Origin: Paramyrothecium sp. XJ0827
Taxonomy: Eukaryota > Ascomycota > Sordariomycetes > Hypocreales > Stachybotryaceae
DNA length: 64,000 nucleotides
Reading direction: 5' to 3'
NCBI GenBank assembly: GCA_020881915.1
Contig: JAJFPB010000001.1
Span: 3,596,001 to 3,660,000 of the forward strand
Part shown: one piece after another, positions 47,819 to 59,622 of the stretch
Layout: each line of letters starts with the position of its first letter
How positions within the stretch are numbered: position 1 is the stretch's first letter
Notes under the pieces: model-generated
The model's database searches: none
What the model saw: the letters and a program-made list of their open reading frames with translations, nothing else
What the model was told of the DNA's origin: nothing
Position numbers and translations under genes: made by a program

Positions 47819-50132
47819 GGTGAAGCTGGCGCTATGACGACGTTTGTTTGTGCCTAAGCTCTCTCTTTGGTCCGCTGTACTTGATGTGCCTCACACTGCC
47901 ACCTTTTGCTCTCTCAGAATGTGCTCTCAGGTTCACGACAGGACGGCAGTAATGAAGAAAGGAATCTTTGCTTTGTCCGTGTTGTTTTTATTTTGTTTTT
48001 TGCGTCGCTGTCACATGTGCGTCCGCAGGTCACGCTGGAGTTGGAGGAGGGGTCGATCACAAACGCCGGTGCAGACAGGGGGCGTCAAAGTGCTTGAGCC
48101 ACCTCTAGATCGTCCGCCAGGACAGTTGTAGGGTTAGAAAACAGGGGAAGATGGTAAGAATGTCGTCGTAAGGAAGAGGGAGGAGGGATGTTGAGAGGTT
48201 ATATGCTAGCCGGGCCGCGATGAGAGGGTGAGCCAAGGGAACAGCCGAGTCTCCGTCAAGTGACGCTGGTAGCCTGGTAATGGGATGTGGCTTTCGGAGG
48301 AAAGGAAGCTAATGTATGCCCTGGTCACCTCAAGCTTTCGGCTACTCCACCACGCGCGTTGGAGGACAACGGCCTGCGTCTCTGGCGGTAATTGGCCTAT
48401 CGAGCTTGGCCCAAGTGCGTAATCAAGCGTCTCCGGACTGGCTGCGGGTTTGTAGCTCCAAACAGCCGATCAGCGGGTAGCCGCAGGTGGGGGTGAATTT
48501 GGGGAGCGGGAAAGGAGAGAAGTGCGCGACGTTCCGATCGCGTCGGAAGTGCCTCGGGCTCGAGATGGTCGGGAAAGATGTTGACGATGAAGAAAGAGTA
48601 GATAATGGTAATTAAATGCACGTCTTTTAATAAGGCAGGCGGCAAGAGGTATGCCCAAAGCAGCAGCAGCAGCAGCAGCAAATACAATAAGCACAAGTGG
48701 AGTATGAGTCGAGACCGCTTCAGGATGCCCTCCTTCATGTGATGGAACATGGAATATGGAATATGGGACATGGGACGGCTTGCCATCCTTCGACCCCACT
48801 GACCCATCGCCGCCGTCGAGCCGTGCATACCTTTGCCTCCTGTTTCTTCGTTTTGACTCAGATGCACCATGCTTCAATTACATCATGTGAGCCACCCTGC
48901 GGCCAACGGGATATGATGAAATGCCCCAGCCAATTTCGAGCGCCGTCCCCCAGCGAGGCTACTTCTACCTCGTCCGTTCCGCTGGTTGAATTTACAAACC
49001 ACTTTCGGCGTCGTTTCGGGGTCACAAGGCCCGAGCCGGAGCTGCGCCCCATCCTGGCCCTGGCGCTGGTACTGTTGATCAGCAAACCTGCATCGGCCAT
49101 GCCTCTCCTCGTGTAATACAAAACCACCTTGCAGCATGGTTTGATCGGGCACACCAGGGCCAGCATTCCAGGTGTGGATCTCACATCTGTCGGCACAGAT
49201 GGGATCACCCGTACCTGTAAGGTAGCCGGAGATCCGTCCCCGGGGGAGGAGAGTCTTCCCATTTCTGCATGTGCGGCACTGGATCCTTGGCCCCGGCTAG
49301 CGGCAGATTCATGCCGCCCATGGTCTCAATTTTTTGTTTTCTCTTCTTCTTCTGCAGAATGTGCCTTGCAGAGTAAAACAGTGCTGTGGTGACAAGTAAG
49401 TCACTTCTGCACAAGATGTGGAGAGCCTCAATAATGAGCAATTTCACCATCTATAAGAAGCCCTCGTTAATGAGGCATCTCAGGTAAGGTATTAAAACCT
49501 TCCGTATCCAATGTAAACAATAGGACCTACCTACTCACCCGACCTCAGCGTTGGTTGAGATATCGAAGATGCTCAGTCCTGGTAACCTCTTCTCGAAGAA
49601 GCTCAATGTCCGCGCGCAAGGCAACTCTTGCCCTGTATTTGGAATATTTCAAGCGATTTGTCCTCTTTCTTCATGACTGCATATACGATATTTCAAATAC
49701 CATCCACGTCCATCTTGCACGATCTTACGTGATTCCTAGACTTTATGCATGCGCCACCACCACATACCTCTTCAGGTAGCGTGTGTTTCGTAAAGGCGAG
49801 GTACCTGCCTTAGAATTGAAGGTACCCAAGTTAAACTGAGGTTTCATGGTGCTAGGTTCCATGGTGCCGGTACCTGTTCTAGCGCCAACGGTCCATTCCG
49901 ACCGCCGATCGACGGGGCTTCGGGTCATTTCATCATCAAGGTAACTTGTTTTTTTCCGCTTCCACACAAAGGTGCGCCGTCCACTGGCATCACTCCGCAA
50001 CAACGTCTCCGAGGACCATAGTGTTTGCGCGTGGGAAGATAGCGACTCTTCTTTTCGCAATTCCGCACCGCAGTTACCGAAAATTGCGAATACTGATCCC
50101 CTAGCACCGACGTCAGGGCTGCAGGCGACTGC
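47819..50132. other. Divergent intergenic region between unknown gene and TPC1-type carrier
   Basis: 2.3 kb without a supported gene. A CAG/GCA repeat lies at 48659-48680. On the minus strand it falls in an open frame (48470-48877) where it reads as a run of alanines inside a hydrophobic stretch. I do not regard that frame as reliable. Short GGTACC-type motifs lie at 49799-49880, near the carrier gene. Confidence 0.5.
48659..48680 (+). repeat. (AGC)n microsatellite
   Basis: Seven AGC units in tandem, about 22 nt, in sequence without a supported gene. Confidence 0.9.
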
Positions 50133-51222
50133 ATGTCACCACGAGGTGGCCACCTCAAAGATGAGGTACGAAAGGCACAATACGTTGGAATTGCCCATCT
50201 TCTTCAGACTGACCCAGGCTTTCTCGACAGGGAACCCGGCTACAAGTCGTGTCGGCTGGCGCGATAGCTGGACTCGTGTCTCGGTACGTTTTCATTGTCC
50301 CCGCCAACCCTCCTAGGTGCTTCCTTTTGGCTGACCAGCGATCTTCTCTAGCTTTATTGTTGCGCCGCTCGACGTGATCAAGATTCGCCTGCAGCTGCAA
50401 ACGTACTCTTCCTCTTCCTCTCCCTCCTCGACTCTCGTGTCGACCCGGCGCAATACTATCGGCACTTTGCAGCACATTCTGCGCCATGAGGGCATAACGG
50501 GCCTGTGGAAGGGCAACGTACCTGCCGAAATTCTATACGTTGGCTATTCTGCTGTGCAGTTCACCGCATATCGCTCGACGACCATTTTCCTCCAGAATAC
50601 CCTTCCCGTGAAGCTGCCCGACTCGGTAGAAAGCTTCGTCGCCGGCGCAGCCTCTGGCGCAGCCGCCACCACTGCCACCTACCCTCTTGATTTGCTCAGA
50701 ACCCGCTTCGCTGCGCAGGGAACGCAGCGCGTGTATAGCTCCCTCAGGGGAGCCGTTGCGGAAATAAGCAGGGATGAGGGCTGGAAAGGCTTCTTCCGAG
50801 GGCTAGGGCCTGCCGTGGCTCAGATCGTTCCTTACATGGGCATCTTCTTTGTCACCTACGAGACACTCAGCGCGTCCTTAGCAGACCTGCATATGCCCTG
50901 GGGTAGCGGGGACGCGACTGCTGGCATTGTGGGCAGCGTTGTCGCCAAGACTGCCGTGTTCCCCTTGGACCTGGTGCGGAAGCGTATACAGATCCAAGGT
51001 CCTACGAGGCAGAAGTATGTCTACGGCGATGTGCCGGAGTACACTACGACGGTGCGGGCCATTCGGAGCATCCTCCACGCGGAGGGGATCAGGGGGTTGT
51101 ATAGGGGGCTGCCCATCAGCCTGATTAAGGCTGCTCCAGCTAGTGCAGTCACCCTCTGGACATATGGACGAAGCCTCCAGTTGCTCATGAGTTTTGACCC
51201 CGACCGGGAAGCCTCAGTCTGA
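50133..51222 (+). CDS. TPC1: Mitochondrial thiamine pyrophosphate carrier 1
   Basis: Model: join(50133..50165,50231..50283,50352..51222), 957 nt, 318 aa. The first exon encodes 11 residues ([11 protein letters not shown]). After splicing, the first helix reads [15 protein letters not shown]. It is a member of the SLC25 family with three repeats of two helices. The signature PxDxxK/R motifs are PLDVIK at 34-39, PLDLLR at about 140 and PLDLVR at about 233. The N-terminal phrase LKDEGTR followed by [15 protein letters not shown] is typical of fungal Tpc1 proteins, which bring thiamine pyrophosphate across the inner mitochondrial membrane for pyruvate and 2-oxoglutarate dehydrogenases. Length fits the family. 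It converges on the nucleoside hydrolase with only 116 bp between stops. The carrier class is certain; the substrate follows from subfamily resemblance. Confidence 0.88.
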
Positions 51223-51338
51223 GACAATTCAGATTATAGAATGCATAGAATATCCAATAGAGTAATGAACCATCCGGCGGATCAAGCAACGCCAGTCTAT
51301 CCTGTTCTATGCCCAGATGTCTACTCCGGCCTAAGGCT

Positions 51339-52766
51339 TTACTTTCCAAGCTGCTTATTTACCTCGTCTGCCCTTTCCATACACTCCTCGATGACCTGCC
51401 AGAAATGAGGAACATCCACGCTTCGGGGAATCTGCACGCCCTTCTCGCCCTGGGGGAGTTCCTTGGCGTACGTCCTGCCAGTCTCCTTGCCCTGGTGGGC
51501 CTCCTCGAAGGTGCCCTCCGTGTTGACCGTGACCTCGAACCGCTCATCGTGCGGCGGCTGCTCGCTCTTCTTGGCGTCCCAGCTGGGGAATGAGATCTCG
51601 TCTGGAGTGCCCTGAAGGACTGCAGCGACCGCCAAGGGGTCGTGGAGAGGTGGGCCAGCAGTAATGCCGAACACGTCGCTAAATGCCAGTCAGTATTTCG
51701 ACGGGACGACGGCGCAGGTATCCAGGGAATGCTTACGAATAGGTCTTGGCGAAGAAGTACAACAGCTCGACGAGCATGGTTCGTAACGTCGTCTTGCCAG
51801 GCCCCGTCTTCTCGCCGTCCTTTCCGTACAGCAACAGGTTCCTCACGTCTTCCGTTGCCAGCACCTGATGGCTGAGATCCAGCGGGACCATGAACATCTT
51901 GGCTGCGATCTCTTTGTTTCCGAAAATCTCAGAAGCCGCCTCCGGGTCAACGAGGATGTTGAACTCGGCATGAGCCGTCCAGTTGCCAATGCGCTCCTTG
52001 CCATCGACCTTGCCCAACGGCGCGTCGGAGAAACCCCCTCCAATGGACCCGCCCATGATGCTCAGGCCCTTGATGTGTGCTGCCAGTTCTGGGTGCTGGC
52101 GGAACAAAGCTCCAACGTTGGTGAGCGTGCCGGTTGCGACGATCCAAGCAGTACCCGCAGGCTGCGCCCGCAGCGCCTCGGCCATGGCCTGAACACCAGC
52201 GACCGGAGAAGGCTTGCACTCTGGGGCTGGTAGTAAATCAGTGCCGTCAAGACCGGTCACGCCGTGGATGTCAGTAGGGGCGTGTAGTGCTGGGCGCTCA
52301 AGGGCCTTTGCCAGGCCAACGTGCAGCGGGATATCCTTGTGCTTTCCAATCGCCGTGAGCAGCGAGGCAGCATTGTGCGTTGTGTTTCTGTCCGACGCTG
52401 TCAGCAATCGTGTTCCATTCCCGTGACTATGAACTGGCCGGCCTTGAATAACAAGGAGCGACTGACTCTAGGGATGCATTGCCGAACACAGTCGAGATGC
52501 CCAACAGCTTTATCCGAGGGTGATACGCAGCGAGCAGAATCGCAAAAGCGTCCTGGCCAGATTAGCTTCGGGTATCTCGGACATGTCTCATCTCAGAGAA
52601 ATAACTTCAGGCCGAGTTCAGAGCCCAGTGAGAGCAATTAACTCTTATCTGAGAGCCTCAATGGCTCGGCGAAGCGGTTGAACCGGAATCGGGGAAACGG
52701 GGCGGGACGTACATCGTGGCCCGGGTCACAGTCGAGCCAAACGGGGATTTGAGAAGAGTCAGACAT
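51339..52766 (-). CDS. Inosine-uridine preferring nucleoside hydrolase
   Basis: Model: complement(join(51339..51678,51737..52387,52467..52552,52713..52766)), 1131 nt, 376 aa. The enzyme cleaves the N-glycosidic bond of ribonucleosides to give free base and ribose for salvage. The calcium-binding signature DCDPGHDD lies at residues 12-19; intron 1 (160 nt) falls exactly between the last two aspartates. Further family blocks are TGTLTNVG, SIMGGSIGGG, AEFNILVDPEAA and, after intron 3, the block DVFGITAGPPLHDPL containing the conserved HDP. Intron 2 has a less common GTCAGT donor; its acceptor at 52388 was chosen because it restores NASLENTTHNA. The start at 52766 gives the standard family N terminus; in-frame ATGs further upstream exist. 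Probably cytosolic, like yeast Urh1. Confidence 0.92.
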
Positions 52767-53210
52767 GTTGAATGGCGGTTTGGTCTCCTGATTTGGGTTT
52801 GCTTCTGCTTCTGATGACAATTCGGGCACGAAAGGAATGACGAAGAAGTGAGTCACGGAGTGAAGCGTCTTGCACGTGGAAATCCGGCTTTGAGGACTCT
52901 GGTCCGTGTAGCTCGTCTAATTTAGTACGCCCGAGTTGCCCCGCCATAAGAGGGGGAATTTCTGGGGAACAATTGCTAACAATCCGTCCAAACCCTTAAA
53001 CAGCCCCTCGCAAGGCGCCGGGTCCCGGGGCAGTGGCTCGGGACAAAGCGAGGCTTCCCAACCCCGACGGGTCGGGTGCGAGTCGTGAAGTGCGTCCGGA
53101 CACTTCTCACCACAACGGATCCATTATGATCACGGGCTCATTGCTTTAGCGATCTCATTGACTCTGGTGGACTATCGGCGTGCATTTCACATAACGCTAT
53201 CTGTCTAGGC
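52767..53210. other. Short intergenic region
   Basis: 444 bp between the nucleoside hydrolase start and the RED-type stop, both on the minus strand. It should hold the hydrolase promoter and the 3' end of the neighbour. Nothing else is seen. Confidence 0.5.
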
Positions 53211-54910
53211 TCAAGATGATTTCTTGCGCTGTTCAATAACCCGGAGGATATCATCGGCATTGTTTGCATCGCCTTTTCGTTTCCTTGTCCGCTTTCTCTT
53301 CTGCGACTTGCCGCCTTTTGATGAGCCATCGTCCTCATCACCCCATGCGGAAAGCTTCACCTTCTCGTCCCCGAGATCTTCCTCATCCTCAAATCTGCTC
53401 GTGCCAAAGCCCATATCAAGGTCATAGTCATCCCTGTCATCTGCCTGAACTAGCCTCTTCCGCCGCTCTTCAAGCGCTTTCCTGTCCGCTTTAGCCTCGC
53501 TATCCTCGTCCTCATCATCTTCGTCATCTTCGTCTTTCCGGTCTGCAGCCTTGAGAGCCGCTGCCCTTTTGATGGCTGCCATAATCGCCGGGTCAGACAT
53601 GGACGGCGTTTTGGATGCCTCGGCTGAGATAAGTCCTGTTTTTGAACCTTGGAAGTAATTGCGTGCTGCTGGGGCCGAGGCAGGCTTTGGCGGCGGACCC
53701 ATCGACGTATCCGGTGCTGATGAACTGACGGCAACATCTGGGTGTTCTGGAATGGTGGAAGCTTCTCCACCAGTTTCGGGCTTTTCATCTGCCTCCTCTT
53801 CTGAGTCCGAGCTGGCGTCATCCATGCCCGCTAATGGATCGTAGTCATCCCCAACACCCTCGAAGATATCCACATCAATCTCCTCCTCAGGCTCTGCTTT
53901 CTTTCTGTACTGTTCCGGAACCTCCATTCCTAATGGTTTGGCATCCTTGTCGGGCATGAGAAGATCGCTCTGAGGCGCTTCTTTGCTGTCATGATGCTGC
54001 ACCTTCCGCACTTTTCTCTTCTCATGCCCGTCCTCATCAACAATGATGAGAACCTCGCGACCCTTGCTGTCGCGCTCGATCCGTGATCCAGGCATTTGCT
54101 TCGCACCAATTTTCCGGAATCGATCGCTTAATGCCGGCTCCTGTTGCGCCTTGGCAGCCAACCGAGCCGCCTTCAACTCGGCGAGTATCTGATCCCGTGT
54201 ACGCTTTTTCGATGGGGCCAGTGTGACTGTCGAAAGCTGACCCTTCTTCTTCTCGGTCTTATCCCTTTCTACCGCTTGAACATCTCGTTCTTCCAACTGA
54301 TCGAATTCATCGTCGACGTCTACCTCAGGCTCGGCGTCCGCGGGCTTGTCTGTCGTGTTTTCACTTTTGCCAGTGTAAACATCTTCGCCCTTCCGTATCC
54401 GCTCCAATAGTTTGAAATCTAGACCCTTGACAAGATGTGTACTCTCGAGATCTCCGCCAGCAATTTCGAAGCGTAGCTTTTCAAAGGTTTCGCGATCGAT
54501 CTCCTCCTTTTTATACAACTCCTCGAGATTCTTCAGTCTTTCTTCGCGGCTATCGGCTGTCGATTCTTCACGGTCTTTTGTCCGATCAATGTATCCTGAA
54601 GCCAAGTTGACGCCTCGGGGGGCTGATGTCTTGAACTTTTTCTGGGAGTGTGCGGCTTGTTGTCGTTCGGCAAGTTGTCGCGCAAAGCTTGCTTGTGAGC
54701 CACCTACAGATCTCCTGTACCTGTGTCAGCAACAAGTCTGGTAAAAGAGCGAGGACGATCGTACGGAGTCATGGGTATGCTCGCGCGTTGTCGTGAGCCC
54801 AGCGCGGCGCCGCCGCCAGAGCTTGACGTCGTTGGCGAGCCGGCATTCTTGGCGCCATCGGCCTTGGCCGAGTTGGCCTTTATTAGCTTGCGAAACTGTT
54901 CATTATTCAT
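53211..54910 (-). CDS. RED/IK-like spliceosomal protein
   Basis: Model: complement(join(53211..54714,54765..54910)), 1650 nt, 549 aa. RED (IK, Smu2) is a spliceosome component that works with Smu1 in B-complex activation in the nucleus. The N terminus MNNEQFRKLI leads through a Ser/Gly-rich stretch to the RED_N region, with TPRSVGG at the splice junction, then FARQLAERQ and SGYIDRTKDREE (about residues 48-95). Next come LYKKEEIDRETFEKLRFEIAGG and ESTHLVKGLDFKLLERIR (about 105-155), all family blocks. The rest is highly charged and disordered, with acidic runs (DEDDEDDEDED) and a basic tail (SQKRKRTRKRKGD) that could be a nuclear localisation signal. The acceptor at 54715 (GTACAG) was chosen over one 5 nt away because it gives the conserved TPRS. 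Confidence 0.9.
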
Positions 54911-55359
54911 AATTGCAAGGGCGACTCAGCCTAGGCCCCACGAGCGAACCGCATTCACTTGCAAGATGTGAATAGAAGGTTGCGAAAGTGATAACACCAG
55001 CCTCACCTCGCGAGGCTAGTGACTGCGAAAGTGTGGCGCTCATCAGAGTTGGCGAGTCACGGGTCAACGTGTGCGAAGGGCGCGCCATAAATGCTCCACT
55101 TAACGCGGTCATCGTCACTGATGCCTCCCGACAATGACTATCATGCTCATGTCGAGTTATGCCAATCATCTGTCTGCAAGTCTACTATTTTCTCTACAGA
55201 CTGTCGTCTACTAAGATGGGCATGTGATTTCTTGGATAATCTTCGATGCGTCATGCCGCCATTTTGGGTCCGAGTCTCTGTATGATTGACATCACGTCTT
55301 ATCGCCAAGCGACAATTACGACCCGTGCCTCTGGTTGACCAGTAACTCCATCTGTCATC
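54911..55359. promoter_or_regulatory. Shared divergent promoter region of the RED-type gene and REV1
   Basis: Only 449 bp separate two divergent start codons (54910 minus, 55360 plus), so both promoters and leaders must fit here. I see no clear TATA box on either strand, as is common for housekeeping fungal genes. No coding sequence is supported. Confidence 0.55.
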
Positions 55360-58300
55360 ATGGGCACCGTTTTGGACAAGAACTCCGCGCAAGTGCGAAA
55401 GCGCATAGAAAAGCACACTTTTGAAGACGAGGAGGGCGAAGAGTACGGGGGAAGCGAGTTCAACGGTTTCAACGACTACTTTCGACGCAAGAAGATCAAA
55501 CTACAGAACCTGGATGCTCAGATACGCTCAGCCTCGGACAAGCCTCAGATTTTCAAAGGAATAGTTGTCCACGTCACGGGTTACACGCAACCGCCACTTC
55601 ATGTGTATGCCTGCCTCCTCTTTCGGAACACTATGAAAACTAACAGTCTTATTCAGCCTGCACCGCGAAATAGTGCAACATGGTGGCGGCTTCCTGCAAT
55701 ATCTGGACTCGAAAACAATGGCTACTCACATAGTCGCGTCCACTCTTCCTCCTAAGAAAACTGTCGACTTCAACCGCTACCGGATCGTCAAACCGGCATG
55801 GGTTATGGACTCCGTTGCTGCAGGCAAACTACTGCCCTGGGCTGATTACCGAGTGATAGATGAGGGGCCGCGACAGAAGGTCCTCAAGTTCGCCCAGGGT
55901 AAAGGCTTAACGCAGTCAAGCCCGCAATCTAAACAAGGGTACCGTGAGCAAACGGACAATAGCTTCTACACTAGCCAACTTAAGGCTGCGACGCTGCCCA
56001 GCCAATCTCTTAGTCAATTCGCGGAGAGTGTACAAGCACTCACCGAGCAGCCTGATCCCGAGACCGGTTCCAACTCGGCCTTGACGACTATGGTGGGGAC
56101 TATAGAATCCAAGGATCTACCTCTGGATTATGATGAATCCGCAGACCTGGCTGAAGAGGAGGGAGTAAATGACGAGAATGCTGTTGAAGGAGTCAAACTG
56201 GAGCCGCCGAATGAGGCTGAAGAATCGAAGGAAGTGCGGAAGCCATTGGGCTTCTCCGAAGACATGACCCCAGAAGAGCATAATGCTTGGCTCCTCTCGG
56301 ATCCGCGGCTCAGGAAGTCATCGACGGCCAATCCGGATTTTCTCAGGCAGTATTATTCTGAAAGCAGATTGCATCATCTCTCCACCTGGAAAGCAGAACT
56401 CAAATCGAAGATGCAGAAGCTCGCCGCGGAGAAAGGCCTTGCCGACAGGAAGGTGAAGCGACGTCCTGGCTCTAGAAGATACGTCATGCACGTGGACTTT
56501 GATAGTTTCTTCTGTGCCGTTTCTTTGAAGAAACATCCCGAGCTTGTGAACAAGCCAGTTGTCATTGCTCATAGTACAGGTCAGGGCTCGGAAATCGCGA
56601 GCTGTAATTATCCTGCTCGAGAATATGGGGTCAGGAACGGTATGTGGATGAAACGAGCATTGGATTTATGCCCCGACCTCAAAGTTTTGCCCTACGACTT
56701 TCCCGCCTATGAAGACGCCAGCCGAAAGTTCTATGAATCCATCATGGAGCTTGGAGGGCTGGTCCAGAGCGTGAGTGTCGATGAGGCTCTCGTCGATGCC
56801 ACCTCGATTGTACTCGCAGCTGCGCAGTCAGAAGGAGTCGGAATCGACGAAGGCAACATTTGGAGAGAGCAAGAAAAGGTTGATGAACTGGCGCAAGCCC
56901 TGCGTCAACGCATCCAGGCTAGAACTGGCTGTGCTGTATCAGTTGGAATTGGTGACAACATTCTTCAAGCCAAAGTCGCCTTAAGAAGAGCGAAACCTGC
57001 CGGGCATTACCACCTCAAGTCAGAGGAAGTGTTGGATGTCATGGGACAACTTGAGGTGGTGGACCTGCCGGGCGTATCCCATAGCATCGGGGGAAAGCTG
57101 AGTGAGATTGGCGTCAAATTTGTCAAAGACATCCGTGAGGTTTCGAAGGAGCGACTCGTTGCCACACTGGGACCCAAAACCGGAGAAAAGCTCAGGGATT
57201 ACTCCCGTGGCATTGATCGAGTTGAAGTTGGGGAGCAACAGGCCCGCAAGTCAGTCTCGGCAGAGGTCAACTGGGGTATTCGTTTTATCACGCAGGAAGA
57301 AGCAGAGGAGTTCGTCTACAACCTGTGCAAAGAATTGGAGAAGCGTCTCATCAACGAGCAAGTCAAAGGGCGACAGCTCACGATGAAAATCATGCGAAGG
57401 GCACTTGATGCGCCCCTGGATCCTGCAAAACATCTTGGCCATGGCAAGTGCGACACTTTTAATAAGAGCTTCACGTTCGGGGTTGCGACACACGACTACA
57501 ATGTTCTTGGGAAAGAGGCTGTCTCTATTCTACGTTCATTCAAGTTCAGCCCAGGGGATCTGCGAGGACTTGCCGTCCAAATGACAAAGCTCGAGCCGCT
57601 TAAAACGAACAACACTGGACCAGATGGCAGTCAGAAAAGGCTTACTTTTGGTACTTTCATGAAACCGCCCTCTGCAAGGAAATCCATGGTGGCAGACCAC
57701 ATTGAAGATCCCGACAGTCCACTGGACTCGAAAGCCTCTGGACACCAGGATTCTCATGACCCCATAACGGATGATCCATTGACACCGCCCAAACCTCGAG
57801 TTCATAAGGCGTTGGCACTATCGAAGGCTGCGGAGGCGGATGCCAAGTCAAATACTCCCATCAATATATTGGGCACGCAGTTTATCATGCCAAGTAATCC
57901 CGACCCATCGATTCTAGCAGAGCTACCGACGGATATCCGTAGTAAGCTAATGGGGCAGGCAGCGAAACCAGTCACCGAGAGAACATCTATTCAGGACTTC
58001 ACAAAATCAAGGTCCGGAAGCCCATCTGTCTCGGGAATGATTCCCTCTCAGATCGATGCAGACGTGTTTAACGCTCTCCCGGAGGACATGAAAACTGAGG
58101 TGCTTGCTACCTATGGTCGAAATCCTACTCCGCTCCTACAATCACCAAGAAAAGATCGACAAGCTCCTTCCAAAAAGCCAGTAACACCAACAAAGCGTGG
58201 GGGCCATAGGGGTATGTTTGGAAGGGGACAGCGACAAAAGGACACCCAGGCCGGGCTCGTCCAAACGAATTTTCGCGAGACAAGAGCCACAAGCGAACCA

Positions 58301-58828
58301 GCCCCCGAAATTGAGATTGAGGAGCTCGACCCGGACTTTCTTGCTGAGCTGCCAGAAGATGTTCGGAGGGAAGTGTTGGCAGACTACCGCCGTCAACGTT
58401 TAGCACAACGGTCGGGTCTGGATGCCCCAACGCGGAAGCAAAATGGCATGGAGGTTGAAGGCATCCTTCCTGGTGGACAGACAAAGATTCACTTTCCCAC
58501 GCCACCACCGATGGTCTCTTTCTCCAGTTTTGACGTGACAACTACGCAGGAGATGAAGGATATGCTGGATGCCTGGCACGCGCAGACACTGGACGAAGGA
58601 CCGCATGTCAGGGATGTCACGGTATTTGAGAATTACCTAGTTCAGGTAGTGCGAGAAGAGAAGGACATGCAGAAGGCCACACAACTGGTCAAGTGGCTAG
58701 ACGTAGTGGTCAATCAGAGCGGTCTAAAAGGGCGAGGCACGAAGGCCTGGGTCAGATCCCTTGCGGGGGTGAAGGACAAAGTGCAGCGGGCAGTCAAAGA
58801 TCGAGGGCTGGCGCCGTTGAAGATTTGA
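55360..58828 (+). CDS. REV1: DNA repair protein REV1, deoxycytidyl transferase and translesion polymerase scaffold
   Basis: Model: join(55360..55604,55657..58828), 3417 nt, 1138 aa. REV1 is a Y-family enzyme that inserts dCMP opposite abasic sites and damaged G, and recruits polymerase zeta. A BRCT domain lies at about 64-148 (GIVVHVTGYT, VQHGGGFLQYL, VKPAWVMDS); the intron lies inside it. The catalytic core starts at about 355 (HVDFDSFFCAV, with D362 and D364) and carries the second metal-binding motif SVDEALVD (D457, E458). The little-finger region follows (EVNWGIRF). In the C-terminal third, three LP-centred motifs resemble ubiquitin-binding motifs (LAELPTDIRSKLM, FNALPEDMKTEVL, LAELPEDVRREVL). 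The last 110 residues match the Rev1 C-terminal protein-interaction domain. Length is usual for filamentous fungi. Confidence 0.96.
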
Positions 58829-59051
58829 TGGTTTGGTGCCATGATTTGTCTTCCACAAAAGAGATACCATTTGCTTGACTCGTAGTTGAGTTTTGTTGAG
58901 AAGAATACCATTATTAATATTATACGCCAGCAATGATAGGCATGTCCCGTGATATCCGATGCTTAGCCAACACTCCGTGCTCCCAAATGCGCAAGTCCAA
59001 GAACTTTTTATAGATAATTACAACACGCAGTGCGCTCGACTTGGTCGGTCC

Positions 59052-59622
59052 TCAGCAGCTGTGTATAGCAAGGGCCACGAGGGCTCCCGACACCGCCCAT
59101 ATGGTTGACATGCTCATTGAATTGGCGGCACTGGCAAGCCTGTAGACGCTGAGCTTCAAAGAGCCGCCACAGACCGTTGAGTTATCGCCGTCGCAGGGAA
59201 AGCTGCATTGGTTGTCTTCCAGCTTCGCGGAAATGCCTGCGAGCACCTGACCGCACCAGCATTCTCTGTATGATAGGAGGAAGAGTCAGCAAGACTGAGT
59301 CGCAATCCCGCGGTTGCCCACGCATCGACCACACTTACCGTGACCATTGAAGCCCGGCGTAACGGTACTCGGTGCGCCCGACGCTGCAGAACGTGAGGCA
59401 CATGGGCACCGTCATCTCGCCCTTCTTAACCTCGTTGATGCCGTCGGCCAGCGCGCGCGTCTGGGCGGAGCCCTCGATCTCGGTGGTCTCATTGTAGCAG
59501 CCGTAGTATTCGTACTTTTCGGAATCGTCCCATATTTCAGGCGCTGAGGCTTGCGCGGAAACAGACACAGCAAGCGCCAGCAGCGCGAGGAGCACGCACA
59601 CGACTTGGAAGGACGTTCGCAT
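59052..59622 (-). CDS. Small WSC-domain cell-surface protein, probably GPI-anchored
   Basis: Model: complement(join(59052..59265,59339..59622)), 498 nt, 165 aa. An N-terminal signal peptide covers about residues 1-24 (FQVVCVLLALLALAVSVSA). One cysteine-rich WSC domain follows (YYGCYNETTEI, MCLTFCSVGRTEYRYAGLQ and, after the intron, ECWCGQVLAG, then CSFPCDGDNSTVCGG). This is the full domain order. The C terminus is hydrophobic (STIWAVSGALVALAIHSC) after a small-residue stretch, as expected for a GPI attachment signal. There is no Ser/Thr-rich stalk or cytoplasmic tail, so it is not a classic Wsc1-type sensor. A role as a carbohydrate-binding wall or membrane protein is inferred. It converges on REV1, 223 bp between stops. 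Confidence 0.88.

Noticed and set aside
48128..48136. TAGGGTTAG, a 9-mer matching one and a half telomere repeats, considered as a telomerase RNA template because TERT is in the window
   Set aside because: Six permutations on two strands in 64 kb give about three such 9-mers by chance, and I cannot see the other structural elements of a telomerase RNA. A covariance-model search of 47819-50132 would decide.
48470..48877. 135-codon minus-strand frame with a poly-Ala hydrophobic segment
   Set aside because: The alanine run is the translation of a GCA microsatellite. The flanks are Arg-rich and unrecognised.
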